The translations under genes were made by a program, and so were the position numbers. A stretch of DNA of 64,000 nucleotides, taken from Zea mays. Its lineage: Eukaryota > Streptophyta > Magnoliopsida > Poales > Poaceae. The stretch is taken from NCBI RefSeq assembly GCF_902167145.1, contig NC_050099.1, forward strand, positions 14,150,434 through 14,214,433, in the 5' to 3' direction. Numbering within the stretch: the stretch's first letter is position 1; each line of letters starts with the position of its first letter. Below the pieces are notes generated by a model that worked only from the letters and a program-made list of their open reading frames with translations, searched no databases and was not told the origin of the DNA. Shown here piece after piece: positions 1 through 11,880 of the stretch.

Positions 1-836
1 TAGTGAAGGGAAGATGTTTTTTCGGAAGTTTGGCTAAAGGCCTTTGTTCTTTTCGTAGTCTGAATTTGTTACAAAGAAACAAACTAATACTGTGAGGGGC
101 TACTGTTGGCAGCCTTCCTCTTCTGAAGGTCCTCAAAAACACGGCTAACCATTTGCTTTCAGCATACTACTGAATATTACAGGAGCTTCATCATCAGAAA
201 CGCTTCGGTACAACACAAGAGGGGCGAAGAAAACTTCGTCTTACAAGCTTCATCACGGTGAAACAGGTAGACAACGTGGCTTCAGCACAACGAAGAGGAA
301 GTACAACGAAGCATGATTCATCAATTTGGCTTCGTCATGACCAAGCAATGAGACAATGCAAGGAGAAGGTGTTGCTCAGATTATTAAATAATAATGGTTG
401 AGGGTATAAATGTATTAGCGTACAAACCCTTGCGACATTTTGTAAACTCTGTATGTAATCATTGAGGGCATAAATGTAATAGCGTACGAACCCTTGCGGT
501 TGCCTATAAATAGATGAACAGTACCCTCGTCCTGTTCATGCTAGATTGTAATCGCCCTCGCGTCAACACCTTCAAACAAGTCGAAGGTATCAATGTAATA
601 TAAATTTTGTCCATGTGTATATCATGAAATAGACATATGAATGAATGGATGGATAACATACATTATCTCTATAGATTCTTATTCTCATAAATGATGAAGG
701 TGTGTCCTTCATGACCTTCGTCTGAAGAACATTATATCCGAAAGGCGATAATGCTTCGAAGGACGAAGGTCCTTAATCTTTAACGATTGTGTTGCCTTGT
801 TCTGGATTCACAACATTTGAGAATAAGTGACCAACA
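1..836 (+). mobile_element. 3' end of an LTR retrotransposon: internal end, polypurine tract and 3' LTR (104-836)
   Basis: A purine-rich tract (GTGAGGGGC, 92-100) lies just before a TG at 104. The sequence from there runs to a CA at 836 (starts TGTTGGC, ends CCAACA), which fits an internal region followed by a 733-bp 3' LTR. The LTR has a TATAAATA box near 505 and many GAAG/CTTCG-rich repeats. It resembles the solo LTR at 56933-57716 in its TATA context and its CTTCGAAGG-rich 3' third, so the two are probably related families. No coding remnant is in the window. The 5' LTR and its target duplication lie outside, so the LTR bounds rest only on the TG/CA and PPT logic. Confidence 0.55.
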
Positions 837-1250
837 TGGTGTACTGTTCCTTTCTGTTTCAAGAGTGTTGAATGTATGTTCGCACTCGCCTAGATAACGG
901 TTCGTTCGCGGAATCCGAGGAAGTTGCGGGAGAAGCCCCTGAGCAGAAGTTGTTTGGTGAAGGCAAGTGTCCGCTGACTCATTTATGTCATATTCACATA
1001 ATATTTCATTTCCCCGCATTACATAATTGAAAACTAAGGATTGACTAGCTTTCTATTTACCTTGTCCTTGATTACCTTTTGAGCTATTATGGTTAGCTTT
1101 ATGCTAGTGCTCCATTTTAATCAACGAACATGATGAGATACATTTATGATACAATGATTCACTCTGGTTGTGATTATGAACTTCTGGCACTTTTAGGGTG
1201 TTCGGGTTGTTTCTGAGTACCTCTCCGTAAGGACCTATTCATTGAGAGAC
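837..1250. other. Unassigned repeat-derived spacer
   Basis: No open frame or recognised gene was seen. The short stretch lies between the LTR ending at 836 and the Sirevirus LTR starting at 1251. It looks like noncoding transposon debris, but I cannot name a family. Confidence 0.3.
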
Positions 1251-2576
1251 TGAAAGGGAAATATGCCCTTGGGCCATTTCTATTGTGTTTTGGTGATTAG
1301 ATGCTCAACACATATTGTTATGTCTATATATGAGTGAAAAGTTAAAGAGATGCAAATGGAAAAACAAGGTATGATTCTAGCTTTAGTAAATTGTTTTTGG
1401 TACTAACATTATTCTACTAAGTGCTAGGAATCTTCTCAAATAAAGAGAAATCGAATTGAAGAAGTTTGGCTAAGGCAAGCCAGACTTGCATCAGCCTGCG
1501 ATGCACCAGACTGTCCGGTGTGCACTAGATAGTGTCCAGTGCCTAGGCTGGCGCCCCAGCAAACTGGCCACTCTCGGGAAAAGTTGAGGGCGTCGCGGCT
1601 TTAATTCACCGAACTATCCGGTGTGCCAGTCATGCCCACGCCAACGGTCGGCCGCGCGATCAGCGTGCGACACGTGGACTTCGCCAACGATCACCAGGTC
1701 GCAGCAGACTATACGGTGTGCCATCGAACTGTCCGGTGTGCCACGGGGGCCAGTGGCTGCAACGGTCGGCTTCACCAGATAAGGAAGGGTATCACACACT
1801 GTTCACTGTCCGGTGGTGCACCTGACTTTCTAGTGCGCCCATGGACAGAAGGCAACCAGAGCCTTCCAAATGGAACTCAAACGGCTCCTAACTGCCTTGG
1901 AGCTATAAAAGGGACCCCTAGGCGCATGGAATAGTACACCAAGCCTCTATTGAACATCCTTCAATGACTAGACTTGGCAAGCATGCATTTGATTCATTGC
2001 GATAGAGATTTTGAGCACTTCTTTGAGCCGTGACTCCGCTTCGTTGTTTTTGTGTGCTCAATTCTTGACTTGTGTGTGTATTGTTGTTGCGACTCTAGTT
2101 CTTGGGTGTGTTTCTATTCCCTCCCTTACTCTTGAGGTTATTGTGATCAATCTTGTAAGGGTGAGAGACTCCAACTTGTGGAGATTCCTCACCAAGGGAA
2201 TACTTGAGAAAAGGAATAAAATTGTGGTACTCAAGTTTGATCTTTGGATCACTTGAGAGGGATTGAGTGCGCCGAAGGAGGTCACCACAACTTGGAGTAG
2301 GCATTGACCGAACCACGGGATAAAATCACCGTGTCACTTGTGCATCTTTCTACTGTGATTGTTTTCTTTCATAGAGTTCTCACATATTCACTTGCGCTAT
2401 TGTTCCTAAGTTTAATACATATCTTAAAGGAACAATCAAGTGAAGAGTTCTCTTCTCTCTACCTCTATTCATATCAACTTGGTTTTAATTCTACTAACAC
2501 TTGTTATAAACCAAGTTTGTCTTGTTTAGAGTTGATTTATTGTTGGATTACCTGTTCCCCCCTATAGGTGCTCTGA
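1251..2576 (+). repeat. 5' LTR of decayed Sirevirus (Ty1/copia, Opie/Ji group)
   Basis: It begins TGAAAGGGAAAT, exactly as the LTRs of the intact element at 25554-34464 do when read on the minus strand. It ends GGTGCTCTGA, a decayed form of the expected ...CTCTCA. Degenerate copies of the CACCGGAC...GTCCGGTG palindrome occur at about 1500-1840. That palindrome is a known feature of Sirevirus LTRs. A promoter-like CTATAAAAGGG lies at about 1902-1912. Confidence 0.85.
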
Positions 2577-2592
2577 ATTGGTATCAGAGTCG
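2577..2592 (+). other. Primer binding site, initiator tRNA-Met type
   Basis: TTGGTATCAGAG follows the LTR directly and matches the usual plant copia primer site complementary to the 3' end of initiator tRNA-Met. Confidence 0.8.
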
Positions 2593-2625
2593 TTCTCTTC
2601 ATCAAGGGACTAACCGTTTGAAGAA

Positions 2626-5028
2626 ATGGATCCTAAGGGAAAGGGGAACATGATCAACGACAAGGAAAAGGAGACCCTCTATGTTGATGAGCCAAAAGGT
2701 GACAAGCCCACCAACTCAGGCTCAAACAAAAAGAGGAAAGATGGAAAGAAGAAGAGGCACATCAAGAAGATCATCTACTACGATAGCGATGCCTCCTCTT
2801 CTTCACCAAGGGATGACGACGACGAAGACTCATCCACGAACAAGAAAACGGTTAATCAGAATTATTCATTCGATTATTCTCGCATGCCATACAATTCAAA
2901 TGCACATTTATTGTCTATTCCACTCGTTAACCCCCCACTTTGATGGAGACGATTACTCTTTTTGGAGCCGTAAAATGCGTAGTCATTTATTCTCTCTCTC
3001 TCGATCCTAGCATTTGGGAAATAGTGAAAAATGTAATGCATTCTGATAGTAGGGATAGTCATGTATTCATTAACGAGCAAATTCATAAGAATGCCCAAGC
3101 TACTACAATGTTGTTAGCATCTCTATGCAGGGATGAGTACAATAAAGTCAGCGACTTGGACAATGCCAAGCAAATATGGGACACCCCCAAGATCTCTCAT
3201 GAGGGAAATGACACCACCATGATTACAAAGATGGAATTGGTGGAAGGTGAGCTTGGGAGATTCGCCATGAAAAGGGGAGAGGAGCCAACCGAAACATACA
3301 ACATGCACAAGACCCTGGTGAACATGATCCGAAGCTATGGGAGCACAAGATGGACGGATCATGATGTCATTCGACTCATGCTAAGGTCATTTACTGTTAT
3401 TGATCCTCATCTTGTAAACCTTATACGTGAGAATCCTAGGTACATCAAGATGACACCCGAGGAAATTCTCGGAAAATTTGTAAGAGGGCGCATGATGGTA
3501 AAGGAAGTTAGGTGCGTTGATGACATTGCCAACAGACCACTCCCACTAAACGAGCCGAAGCCCACTGCCCTCAAGGCAACAAGCAGCAAGGACACGCTAC
3601 CTAACAAGGTGGCACAAGTGGAGGCTGCAGGGCTCAACGAGGATGAAATGACGCTTGTAATCAAGCGCTTCAAGACCGCTTTGAAGGGACACAAGGAATA
3701 TCCTAACAAGAATAAATCAAGGGGGAAGCGCTCCTGCTTCAAATGTGGTAAGTCTGGTCATTTTATAGCACAATGTCCCTGTCCCGATAATGACAATGAC
3801 CAGCCACAAGAAAAGAAAGAGAAGGAGAGGAAGAAAAACTACAGGAAGGCGAAGGGCGAGGCGCACATTGGCAAGTAATGGGACTCTGATTGTTCTTCAT
3901 TCGACTCCGACGATGAAGGACTAGCAACCTCCGCCTTCGACAAGTCCTCCCTCTTCCATAATAAACATCACACATGCCTCATAGCTAAGGAGAAGAAGGT
4001 ACGTACATGAGATACCCCCAAGTACACTTCTTCTAATGATGAGGAATCTAATGATGATGTAGACTATAGTGATCTCTTTAAGGGTTTAGATAGATCTAAA
4101 GTAGATAAAATCAATAAATTAATTGATGTCCTTAATGAGAAATATAGGTTGTTAGAAAAACAAGAAGATATTCTTTATGAAGAACATGATAAACTTGTTA
4201 ATGATGAAAAATCTCTTGATTTAGAAGTTAAGAGAAATGAACTTCTTTCTTCTGAATTATCTTCTTGTAATGATTCTATATGTAGAAAAAGTGAATATTA
4301 CTAGTTCATCTGTGGAGCATGTGTCTATATGTAATAGGTGTAAAGATTTTGATATTGATGCTTACAATACTCATCCTTTTACCATTCTTAAGTTGAATAA
4401 CGATGTTGCAAATCTTAATGCTCAACTTAAGACTTGCAAGAGTGAAAATGATAAAATAAAATTTGCTAGGGATGCCTACACCATTGGTAGACATCCATCC
4501 ATTAAGGATGGACTTGGTTTCCAAAAGAGCATCAAGAACTTAACAAGCCAAAGGACTTCCAATCTCGTCAAGGAGAAAGGGAAGGTTCCTATGGCTAGTA
4601 TCACTCATTCTTCTCATGATAGAAAGAATCATGCTTATTTGTGTGCTCATGTTAAGAATGCCTCTAACATTGCTCATCATGATAATTGTTATAATCATGT
4701 TGTTTTACCTGAACATCATGATGCTATTTTTGATTCTCATGCCATGTTTGCATACTCTAACTCTTTTTATGTTCATGGTAGGAGTAGATCTAGGCGCCAT
4801 GTTCACCATGTTTTTTCTCATGTGCCTAGAAATGCATCAAGTGGTCCAACTATGCTTTATCATACTCATGATGCTTCACTTGTGCTTATGTGCAAAAATA
4901 ATAAAGTAGTTGCTAGAAATTTAGGGCCTAATTGCAAGAGAGACAAAACTTGCATCTGGGTTCCAAAGTCTTATTTGACTAACCTTGTAGGACCCAACAA
5001 GAGTTGGGTACCTAAAACCCAAGCTTAA
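2626..5028 (+). pseudogene. Sirevirus gag, frameshifted and interrupted by stops
   Basis: The reading starts MDPKGKGNMINDKEKE and is clearly homologous to the intact 786-residue gag at 30830-33190. It begins in the frame of 2626 and shifts at about 2935-3000. It continues as the UBN2-like gag core (2940-3878) with a CCHC zinc knuckle (CFKCGKSGHFIAQCP, about 3740-3780). It then meets a TAA at 3876-3878 and a further stop near 4007, and resumes as a coiled-coil-like C-terminal part from about 4237 to a TAA at 5026-5028. At least two frameshifts and two internal stops make it non-functional. Confidence 0.85.
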
Positions 5029-5039
5029 ATCATCTTGCA

Positions 5040-6905
5040 GGTTTATGCATCCGGGGCACAAGCTGGATTATTGATAGCAGATGCACAAAACACATGACGG
5101 GGGAGAAGAAAATGTTCACCTCCTACATCAAGAACAAGGATTCCCAAGACACGATCATCTTTGGAGATGGGAATCATGGCAAGGTCAAAGTTTTGGGGAA
5201 AATAGCCATCACTACCGAGCATTCAATTTCTAATGTGTTTTTAGTAGAATCGCTTGGTTACAATTTACTTTCTGTAAGTCAATTATGTCATATGGTATAT
5301 AATTGCTTATTTACAAATATTGATGTATCTGTCTTGAGAAGAAGTGATGGTTCATTAGCTTTGAAAGATGTATTAGATGGCAAACTTTATTTAGTTGATT
5401 TCACTAAAGAAAATGTCGATCTAGATGCATGTTTAAGAGCTAAGACTAATATGGGCTGGCTCTGGCATCGCCGTCTAGCACATGTTGGAATGAATAATCT
5501 TCATAAGCTTCTAAAGGAAGAACATGTGTTATGACTAACAGATGTCTGTTTTGAGAAAGACAGACCTTGTGCAGCGTGTCAGGCAGGGAAGCAGGTGGGA
5601 ACTACTCATCCAGGCAAAAATGTGATGACAACGTCAAGACCTCTGGAACTCCTCCATATGGATCTCTTCGGGCCCGTTGCTTATATTAGCATCAGGGGAA
5701 GTAAGTATGGTCTTGTAATTGTTGTTGATTTTCCTGTTTCACTTGGTTATTCTTTTTGCAGGATAAATCAGAAACCCAAGGTACTTTAAAGCGCTTCCTA
5801 AGGAGAGCTTAAAATGAGTTTGAGCTCAAGGCGAAGAAGATCAGAAGCGACAATGGATCTGAATTCAAAAAATCTTCAAGTGGAAGAGTATCTTGAGGAG
5901 GAAGGTATCAAGCATGAGTTCTCTGCTCCCTACACACCACAACAAAATGGTGTAGTAGAGAGGAAGAACATGACGCTCATCGACATGGCGAGGACAATGC
6001 TTGGGGAATACAAGATGCTTGTGCGGTTTTGGTCAGAAGTTGTAAACACAGTGTGCCATGCCATAAACCGGCTCTATCTTCATCGCCTCCTCAAGAAAAC
6101 GTCTTATGAGCTTCTAACCGGTAACAAATCCAATGTTTCGTACTTTCGTGTATTTGGAAGCAAATGCTACATCTTGGTTAAGAAAGGTATACATTCGAAG
6201 TTTGCTCCCAAAGCTGTAGAAGGGGTTTTTACTAGGTTATAATTCAAATACAAAGGCATATAGGGTCTTCAACAAATCGTCGGGTTTAGTTGAAGTCTCT
6301 AGTGATGTTGTATTTGATGAGACTAATGGCTCTCCAAGAGAGCAAGTTGATCTTGATGGTGTAGATGAGGATGAAGTTTCAACGATCGCAATGAGGACTA
6401 TGGCAATAGGTGATGTGCAACCTCAGGAACAACAAGATAAGGATCAACCATCTTCCTCAACATTGGTGCAACCCCAACTCAAGATGAGGAACAGGTACCT
6501 CAAGACGGAGGCATGAGTCAAGGGGGAGCACATGAAGAAAAGGATAAAGAGGAAGAAGTACAACGTGCACCTCCAACTCAAGTCTGGGCCACCATTCAAA
6601 GAAACCATCCAGTGGATCAGATTCTGGGTGACATCAGCAAGGGAGTAACCACTCGCTCACGTTTAGCTAACTTTTGTTAGCATTACTCTTTTGTTTCTTC
6701 TATTGAGTCTTTCAGGGTAGGAGAAGCCTTGCAGGATCCAAACTAGGTGTTGACCATGCAGGAAGAGATCAACAACTTCAAGAGAAATGAAGTATGGAGC
6801 CTGGTGCCATGTCGAAAGCAAAATGTTGTGGGAACCAAGTGGGTGTTCCGCAACAAGCAAGATGAGCACGGTGTGGTTACAAGAAACAAGGCTCGACTTG
6901 TGGCA
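5040..6905 (+). pseudogene. Sirevirus pol, decayed and truncated in the reverse transcriptase
   Basis: In order it shows an aspartic protease, the GAG pre-integrase zinc region ([11 protein letters not shown], then CAAC), an integrase core broken into short frames at 5595-6242, and a low-complexity linker. The first part of the reverse transcriptase ([15 protein letters not shown]) ends abruptly at about 6905. The protease active site reads DSRCTKH where the intact copy at 27616-30822 has DSGCTNH, so the catalytic-loop glycine is lost. No RT active site, RNase H or 3' LTR remains; sequence after 6905 is unrelated. Confidence 0.85.
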
Positions 6906-8040
6906 TGATGTTCTTGCTAGTTGAGGGATTCCATGGATGACGCTGCTTCCCTTTGTAAAGATATTATATCCTCACCTTAACCAACATGGTGTCTATCATT
7001 ACACTTCGTCACATCCCACAACGGTTAACCAGGTGTCCTTTACTGACTTCCCAACTACGGAGTGGTTGAGCTGGTGTCAGTCTCCACGCCATGACGGATG
7101 ACGTCCGTGTCCTGACATGCTTGCTCTCATGCCATCATTTGGGCTCCTTGTCTATGTCAGAGTCTTGCGTGCATGTTCCCATTACCATAGTGTCCAAAAT
7201 AGTATGATCTATAGAGTTTTGGACCTACATGGTCATGCAAAGTATTCAACCCATTGTTCCTAATTGAGCAAAGTGAAACTCTAGGGCAAAGTCGTCTAGT
7301 CCCTGGATCCTTAGAGGTTGGGGTCAGGCTAGTCAAAATTCTAGGGTGAAGTTGTCCGTCCCCCAGACCCTCAGAGGTCAGGTGTTAGATGAGGCAAAAC
7401 TCTAGGACAAATACATTCAAACTCTAAACCCATAATTGGCGGGACTCAAGATTCAAGGGAGGCAAAAATGTTTTATTTCCTTGTTCCCTCATGGTTGGAG
7501 GTCAGACAAGGTGCACCCTTCTTAGCGGGATTGGATGAACTAAAGCGGTTGGAGATTCATCATCTTACGTCGATCTCAAGCCATGTCATGCTCATGGTCT
7601 TCACCCCTGCCATGTCATGCTCATGGTCTCCGCATGTGACCATACCCGTTGGTAGAAGTTCATATTCATGCACATGCCCGTTGGGTTTCGAATATCCATT
7701 GGATATGACATAGACAATCATTTTCAACAATTCAATAGCATAATTAATCAAATTTCTTTCCAATTCACCATCATACGCAATTTAAAACTTGATAAAAATT
7801 ATACAAAGACACATGTCCTTTAGCAAGCAATATTCTCAATACGACAACAAATACATGTCTTGCACTATAATAATAAATTCAAAGTTGGAGTATTTGAAAC
7901 TTGACATTACAAGCATAGAGGAGGATCTCAGACCTCCCTGTATACTCTCAACACGACAACAAATACATGTCCTCCACGTGTACCATCCGGACCCCTGCAT
8001 GAGGATCTCGGACCTCCCTATATGCTCTCTAGACCCCAAG
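6906..8040. other. No gene; short degenerate tandem repeats
   Basis: No protein homology was seen. About 7264-7440 holds three degenerate copies of a roughly 62-65 bp unit built around AAACTCTAGGG. About 7577-7640 holds a 32-bp direct duplication containing CCATGTCATGCTCATGGTCT. About 7825-7970 has two spaced copies of ACGACAACAAATACATGTC. This looks like old noncoding transposon sequence. Confidence 0.4.
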
Positions 8041-8948
8041 TAATGGGGACCAAGACTTCAAGCAAGCATGCGCTTTTGATCCCCACTCACCGCTCGAGTA
8101 GGGGTCCGGTGCTGTCACGTGGCCCGGCATGTGGCACAAGCCTTCGGCTAGAAGCAAGCTCACCCACCCGCATTTAATGCAAGTAGCTGACGCATGCAAC
8201 AGTGCACAGGGCATGGGCAGGCTTTTGACAGGTCATGCAGGCCCAAATGACCACATCCTGCATTACCGAGGCGAGCGGTTGTGTGTTGCGCGCATGGGCC
8301 CCACAATAGCTCGCGTGTTATCAAGGCAGGCAATTGTGTCTCAGCGCCGTGCGTATGGGCGATGTCCATCATGAATCACTATAGGCTTGGGCAAAGCACC
8401 CTTTGCAGCTCTGACAGGAGGTGACAGCTCGGGTCTGTCACCATAACTTTGGCGCACGTCAGCATAACCAGACCCTACGCACGTCAGCATAACTGTTTCC
8501 ACTCAGCAGCTGACTCGTGCTGACGGACTAGGCAAAGGCGCACTCGGTCAGAAGATCCATGCGAAGGCCTAGGGAGAAGATCTATGTCTGCTACTGCATT
8601 TAATGCTCCATGTTGTATATTATTTAATACTAGATTGTTGGGCCCACCTATCTATACCCAGCACCCCAGTATGTGCCCCCTTGGACTATAAAAGGGGAGG
8701 CATATGCGATATGAACTCTAGCTCATAGAAGCTTACAAGTAGTCAAACATCCTCAGCAATACAACTCACAAGTGGACGTAGGGTATTACGCTTACGCACG
8801 CCTCGAACTCCCCCACCATAGCTTCTATTGCTCGCGGCGGCGGCGGCGCGTTTTGTGTTGGAACGCTCCACCTTCTCACCGATGCCACCGTTGCATGGGA
8901 TCTCAGCGTCACGCGCGGCCCGGGTGAGGACAGCGAGGTCGCGACACC
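8041..8948 (+). other. Probable gypsy LTR remnant with TATA box
   Basis: A GC-rich stretch with the grass-LTR phrase GCATTTAATGCA, followed by ACTATAAAAGGGGAGG (about 8685), looks like the U3/R boundary of a gypsy LTR. No paired LTR, PBS or complete gag was found. The MITE at 8949-9368 interrupts it, and the same sequence resumes at 9369. Confidence 0.35.
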
Positions 8949-9368
8949 TAGGGCTAGAAAATAAGCTCGAGGCTCATGAGCCGGCTTGAGCTCAGAGTGG
9001 CTCGGCTCGGCTCGCGAGCCTCGAGCGAGCCGAGCCGAGCCTGTCTTTTGGGCTCGTTCCGGCTCGCGAGCCAGCTCACGAGGTGTGTCAAATTACTTAA
9101 TATATAGAATAATGATGGATATTGGCTAATTTTATAGATTGTCAGTTTGTTCCATAGCGATTCATGATAGATATATGACAATTAATAATTTAGATTACTC
9201 ATAATAATGAATGATATCTATACATTTCATATTTATATACTAATAATTCACTATATAATGCAATTATATAATATCAGGGTGTGGCTCGCAAGCCGAGCCG
9301 AGCCTGTTTCCCAAGCTTGTGAAATTGACGAGCCGAGCCGAGCTCGGCTCGACTCGTTTCCAGCCCTA
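8949..9368. mobile_element. hAT-type MITE (TIR TAGGGCTRGAAA) with 8-bp TSD
   Basis: The ends are TAGGGCTAGAAA and TTTCCAGCCCTA, inverted copies of each other. The flanks are an exact 8-bp direct repeat GCGACACC at 8941-8948 and 9369-9376, as expected for hAT elements. The interior is rich in GAGCC/GGCTC repeats at both ends with an AT-rich centre and encodes no transposase. A second family member lies at 55235-55733. Confidence 0.9.
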
Positions 9369-9376
9369 GCGACACC

Positions 9377-9879
9377 CATCGAAGAGGCGAGCTACGGGCA
9401 CATGGCAGCGATAGAGGAGTGGAAGGTCGGCCCTGAGCCCGAGTCGTCTAGGTCGCTACGGCGAAGCGCACCTAGGTGAAGACGGCGGAGCACATGCCAT
9501 GTGAAGACGGCAGAATGTGCGATCGACATGGACCCTGTAGTGGCTATGGCGGCTGTCGTCGAATCTGAGGTCGAGTCCAGCTGTGGCCGAAGGATCCACG
9601 AGATTGACGCGCCCGTGACGGCCATGACCAAAGATCCGTGCCCACGATGACTGGAGATCTGCGTCCGTCCCCCCTGTAGATTGTTCCCCCCTAGATAGGT
9701 GTAGCATCGCCACCGCTATCCTCAACTATTTCAAGAAGGTCTATGGCCACGTCAAGCCCCTCCTTAAGTGATCCAACACTGGCATCGATGAGTTCATCAC
9801 ATTCGATCTGGTCTACGGGCCCTAGGTAGGTGCTCCCTCCCCCGCAAATTTGGCCCAATGAGTTCATCGCCTGTATCTC
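9377..9879. other. No gene identified; GC-rich repeat-derived sequence
   Basis: This continues the sequence interrupted by the preceding MITE. Open frames occur on both strands, but none shows a recognisable domain. It leads directly into the 40-bp minisatellite. Confidence 0.3.
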
Positions 9880-10407
9880 AGTCATGACTCGCCTGAGGCC
9901 AACCTCGGGTGGGAGACGTAGTCACGGCTCGCCCGAGACCAACCTCGGATGGGAGAACACAGTCAAGACTCGCCCGAGATCGCCCATGGGCGGGAGAGGC
10001 AGTCACGCCTTGCCTGAGGCCACCCTCAAGCGGGAGACACATTCACGCCTTGCCCGAGGCCGCCCTTGGGCGGGAGACACAGTCATGGCTCGCTCGAGGC
10101 CAACCTCGGGCGGGAGACATAGTAACGCCTTGCCCGAGACCATCTCTGGGCTGGAGATGCAGTCACACCTTGCCCGAGGCCACCCTTAGGTGGGAGACGC
10201 AGTCACGTCTTACCTGAGGCCAACTTCGGACGGGAGACGCACTCACGGCTCGTCTGGGGCCAACCTCGGGCGGGAGACACAGTCATGGCTCGTCCGAGGC
10301 CTACCTCAGGCGGGAGACGTAGTAACGGCTTGCCTAAGGCCACCCTTGGACTGGAGACGCAGTCACGGCTCGCCCCGAGGCCACCCTCAGGCGGGAGACA
10401 CAGTCAA
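9880..10407. repeat. 40-bp minisatellite, about 13 units
   Basis: The phrase GGGAGAC (with small variants) recurs at about 9911, 9951, 9992, 10032, 10072, 10112, 10152, 10192, 10232, 10272, 10312, 10352 and 10393, a period of 40-41 bp. Each unit contains CTCGCCCGAGGCCAACCTCG-like sequence, partly palindromic. The period is not a multiple of three, so the open frames crossing it are by-products of the repeat. Confidence 0.85.
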
Positions 10408-10494
10408 ACGGGAAATTTGCTCTCAAGTACGTCAACTTTGAGTGCCAGGTGAAAAAGAGACAACAAATTTGTCAACCTACATGTATAAATTGAT

Positions 10495-10830
10495 GTAATT
10501 ATATTCTTGTCATTTGTATACTGGGACTGGAACGAGAGCGGCCCGCCGCCGAGCGCCAGCAGCCCGACAATGCCGACGAAGAGGCCCTCGTTGTCGTGGT
10601 CACACCCGATGTCCACGTTGTAGATGGGGGTGGAGTCCGCAATGTGAACGTCTCGGTGGCGAAGTCGCCCACGGTGTAGGAACCGTCGCCGTAGGCCACC
10701 TCGTAGAGGCAGGCGCCCATGGCGTTGCATCACACCGCGGCGTCGAGGTCTCGACAGCGTGAGGAGTCACAGAGAACAACGACGTAGGAGGCGGAGAGGG
10801 ACGAGTCGAAGACCGAGTCGGACACTGTTA
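10495..10830 (-). pseudogene. Fragment of a nepenthesin-like aspartic protease gene
   Basis: On the minus strand the sequence reads as the middle of a plant pepsin A1 (nepenthesin-type) protease. Phrases include VFDSSLSASY, CLYEVAYGDGSYTVGDFATE (about 10650-10720) and, in a shifted frame, DHDNEGLFVG...LLALGGGPLSFQSQ (about 10520-10610). The family has these segments between its two catalytic Asp motifs; neither catalytic Asp motif is present. A frameshift and lost cysteines show it is dead. Only about 110 codons are present, flanked by the minisatellite and repeats, as expected for a gene fragment moved by a transposon. Confidence 0.75.
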
Positions 10831-11003
10831 CATATGAATCTCTTCTTTATTTCGATCATGTATTATCGACTTAAGATTTGCCTATTTCAATTAATAGTAA
10901 CATTGAGTCAAATTTTGGTCATTCGAAATGACAGGCTTTGGCATCACTAAACAACAACCTATACATGTATAAGTGTCCCTGTAGCACCCACGGGTATATA
11001 TAT

Positions 11004-11833
11004 AGGTCTGTTTGGCACATCTTATTTTCAGCTTCTTCAAAGATTTAAGTATATGTGTACTTTTGGGCTGTGCTAAAAGGGCCAACACGAGGCACAACAT
11101 TTTTGGCCCGATGCGAGCACAACACGGTACGAAGTTTGGCGGGCCAGGCCAAGCACAACACGATATAAGGGCCGGACTATGGGTCGAGCATCGAGCCCAA
11201 TGGACGACACGGTCCATGTAACTATCGACCCCCTTAGACCCGTTGGGCGGTCCAGCCCATTAAAGGCACGACCCATTTAGGGCACAACCCATTTAGTCCA
11301 TCGACATATATAAGTAGTTCTATAACGGTTTTGTAATAATGTAATGAGATGTTTGAAGTTCTATAATCGTTTTATGGTTGTTGTCTTGTTCTGTAATGAC
11401 AGGCTAGAGTTTTGTAGACTGTAGTTCTCAATGTTTACAACAATTTTATAGCTATTTTATCTATATTTGAAGGTCTATACTTATTTTGTTCTAAATTTTG
11501 CATGGGTGCTTTAACAACCCAACATACCTAATGGGTTACTGGGTTGCCGTGCTAAACGGGACGACACAACCCGTCTAAAGTTTACTGTGGTGTGCTATGG
11601 GCCGAGCATTAAGCCTGTGGGTCGGCACGGTACAACCCGATGTGTTAACCGTGTCGGGCAGGCCTATAAGTGAAGCACGAGCCTAATCCTTTCGAGCCAT
11701 GGGACGACCCGCACGACACAATGTACACCTATAGATTTAAGCAAAAACTATGCTAAACAGGTAGCTTTTGGAGCAGCTTATGAGTTTAGCTGCTTATCAG
11801 AATGAACTAAAAGCAGCCAACAAACAGAAGTTG
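11004..11833. mobile_element. Tourist-like (PIF/Harbinger) MITE, split by a hAT MITE
   Basis: The left end GGTCTGTTTGGCAC and the right end GCCAACAAACAGA are inverted and resemble the common grass Tourist terminus. The interior has the usual AGCTGCTTATCAGA-type motifs. Without the insertion at 11050-11733 the element would be about 140 bp. Its exact right boundary and TSD are unclear. Confidence 0.5.
11050..11733. mobile_element. hAT-type MITE (TIR TATAGGTGTACATT) with 8-bp TSD
   Basis: The ends TATATGTGTACTTTTGGGC and (reverse complement of the right end) TATAGGTGTACATTG match. Exact GATTTAAG repeats flank it at 11042-11049 and 11734-11741. The interior alternates GGCCC/GGGCC motifs and encodes nothing. 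A second member lies at 40000-40762. Confidence 0.85.
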
Positions 11834-11880
11834 CTTTTCACCTACTTTTTAGACAAGCTGCTTTTTCAACAAGGAGTAGC

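Noticed and set aside
1251..6905. A complete Sirevirus at the left of the window
   Set aside because: There is no 3' LTR, RT active site or RNase H, and gag and pol are broken in several places.
9880..10407. Regular 40-bp repeats as a possible CRISPR array
   Set aside because: Units abut with no unique spacers, vary throughout and lie in a plant nuclear genome. It is a minisatellite.
9830..10441. Overlapping + strand frames of 80-120 codons
   Set aside because: These are readings of the 40-bp minisatellite in three frames, not proteins.
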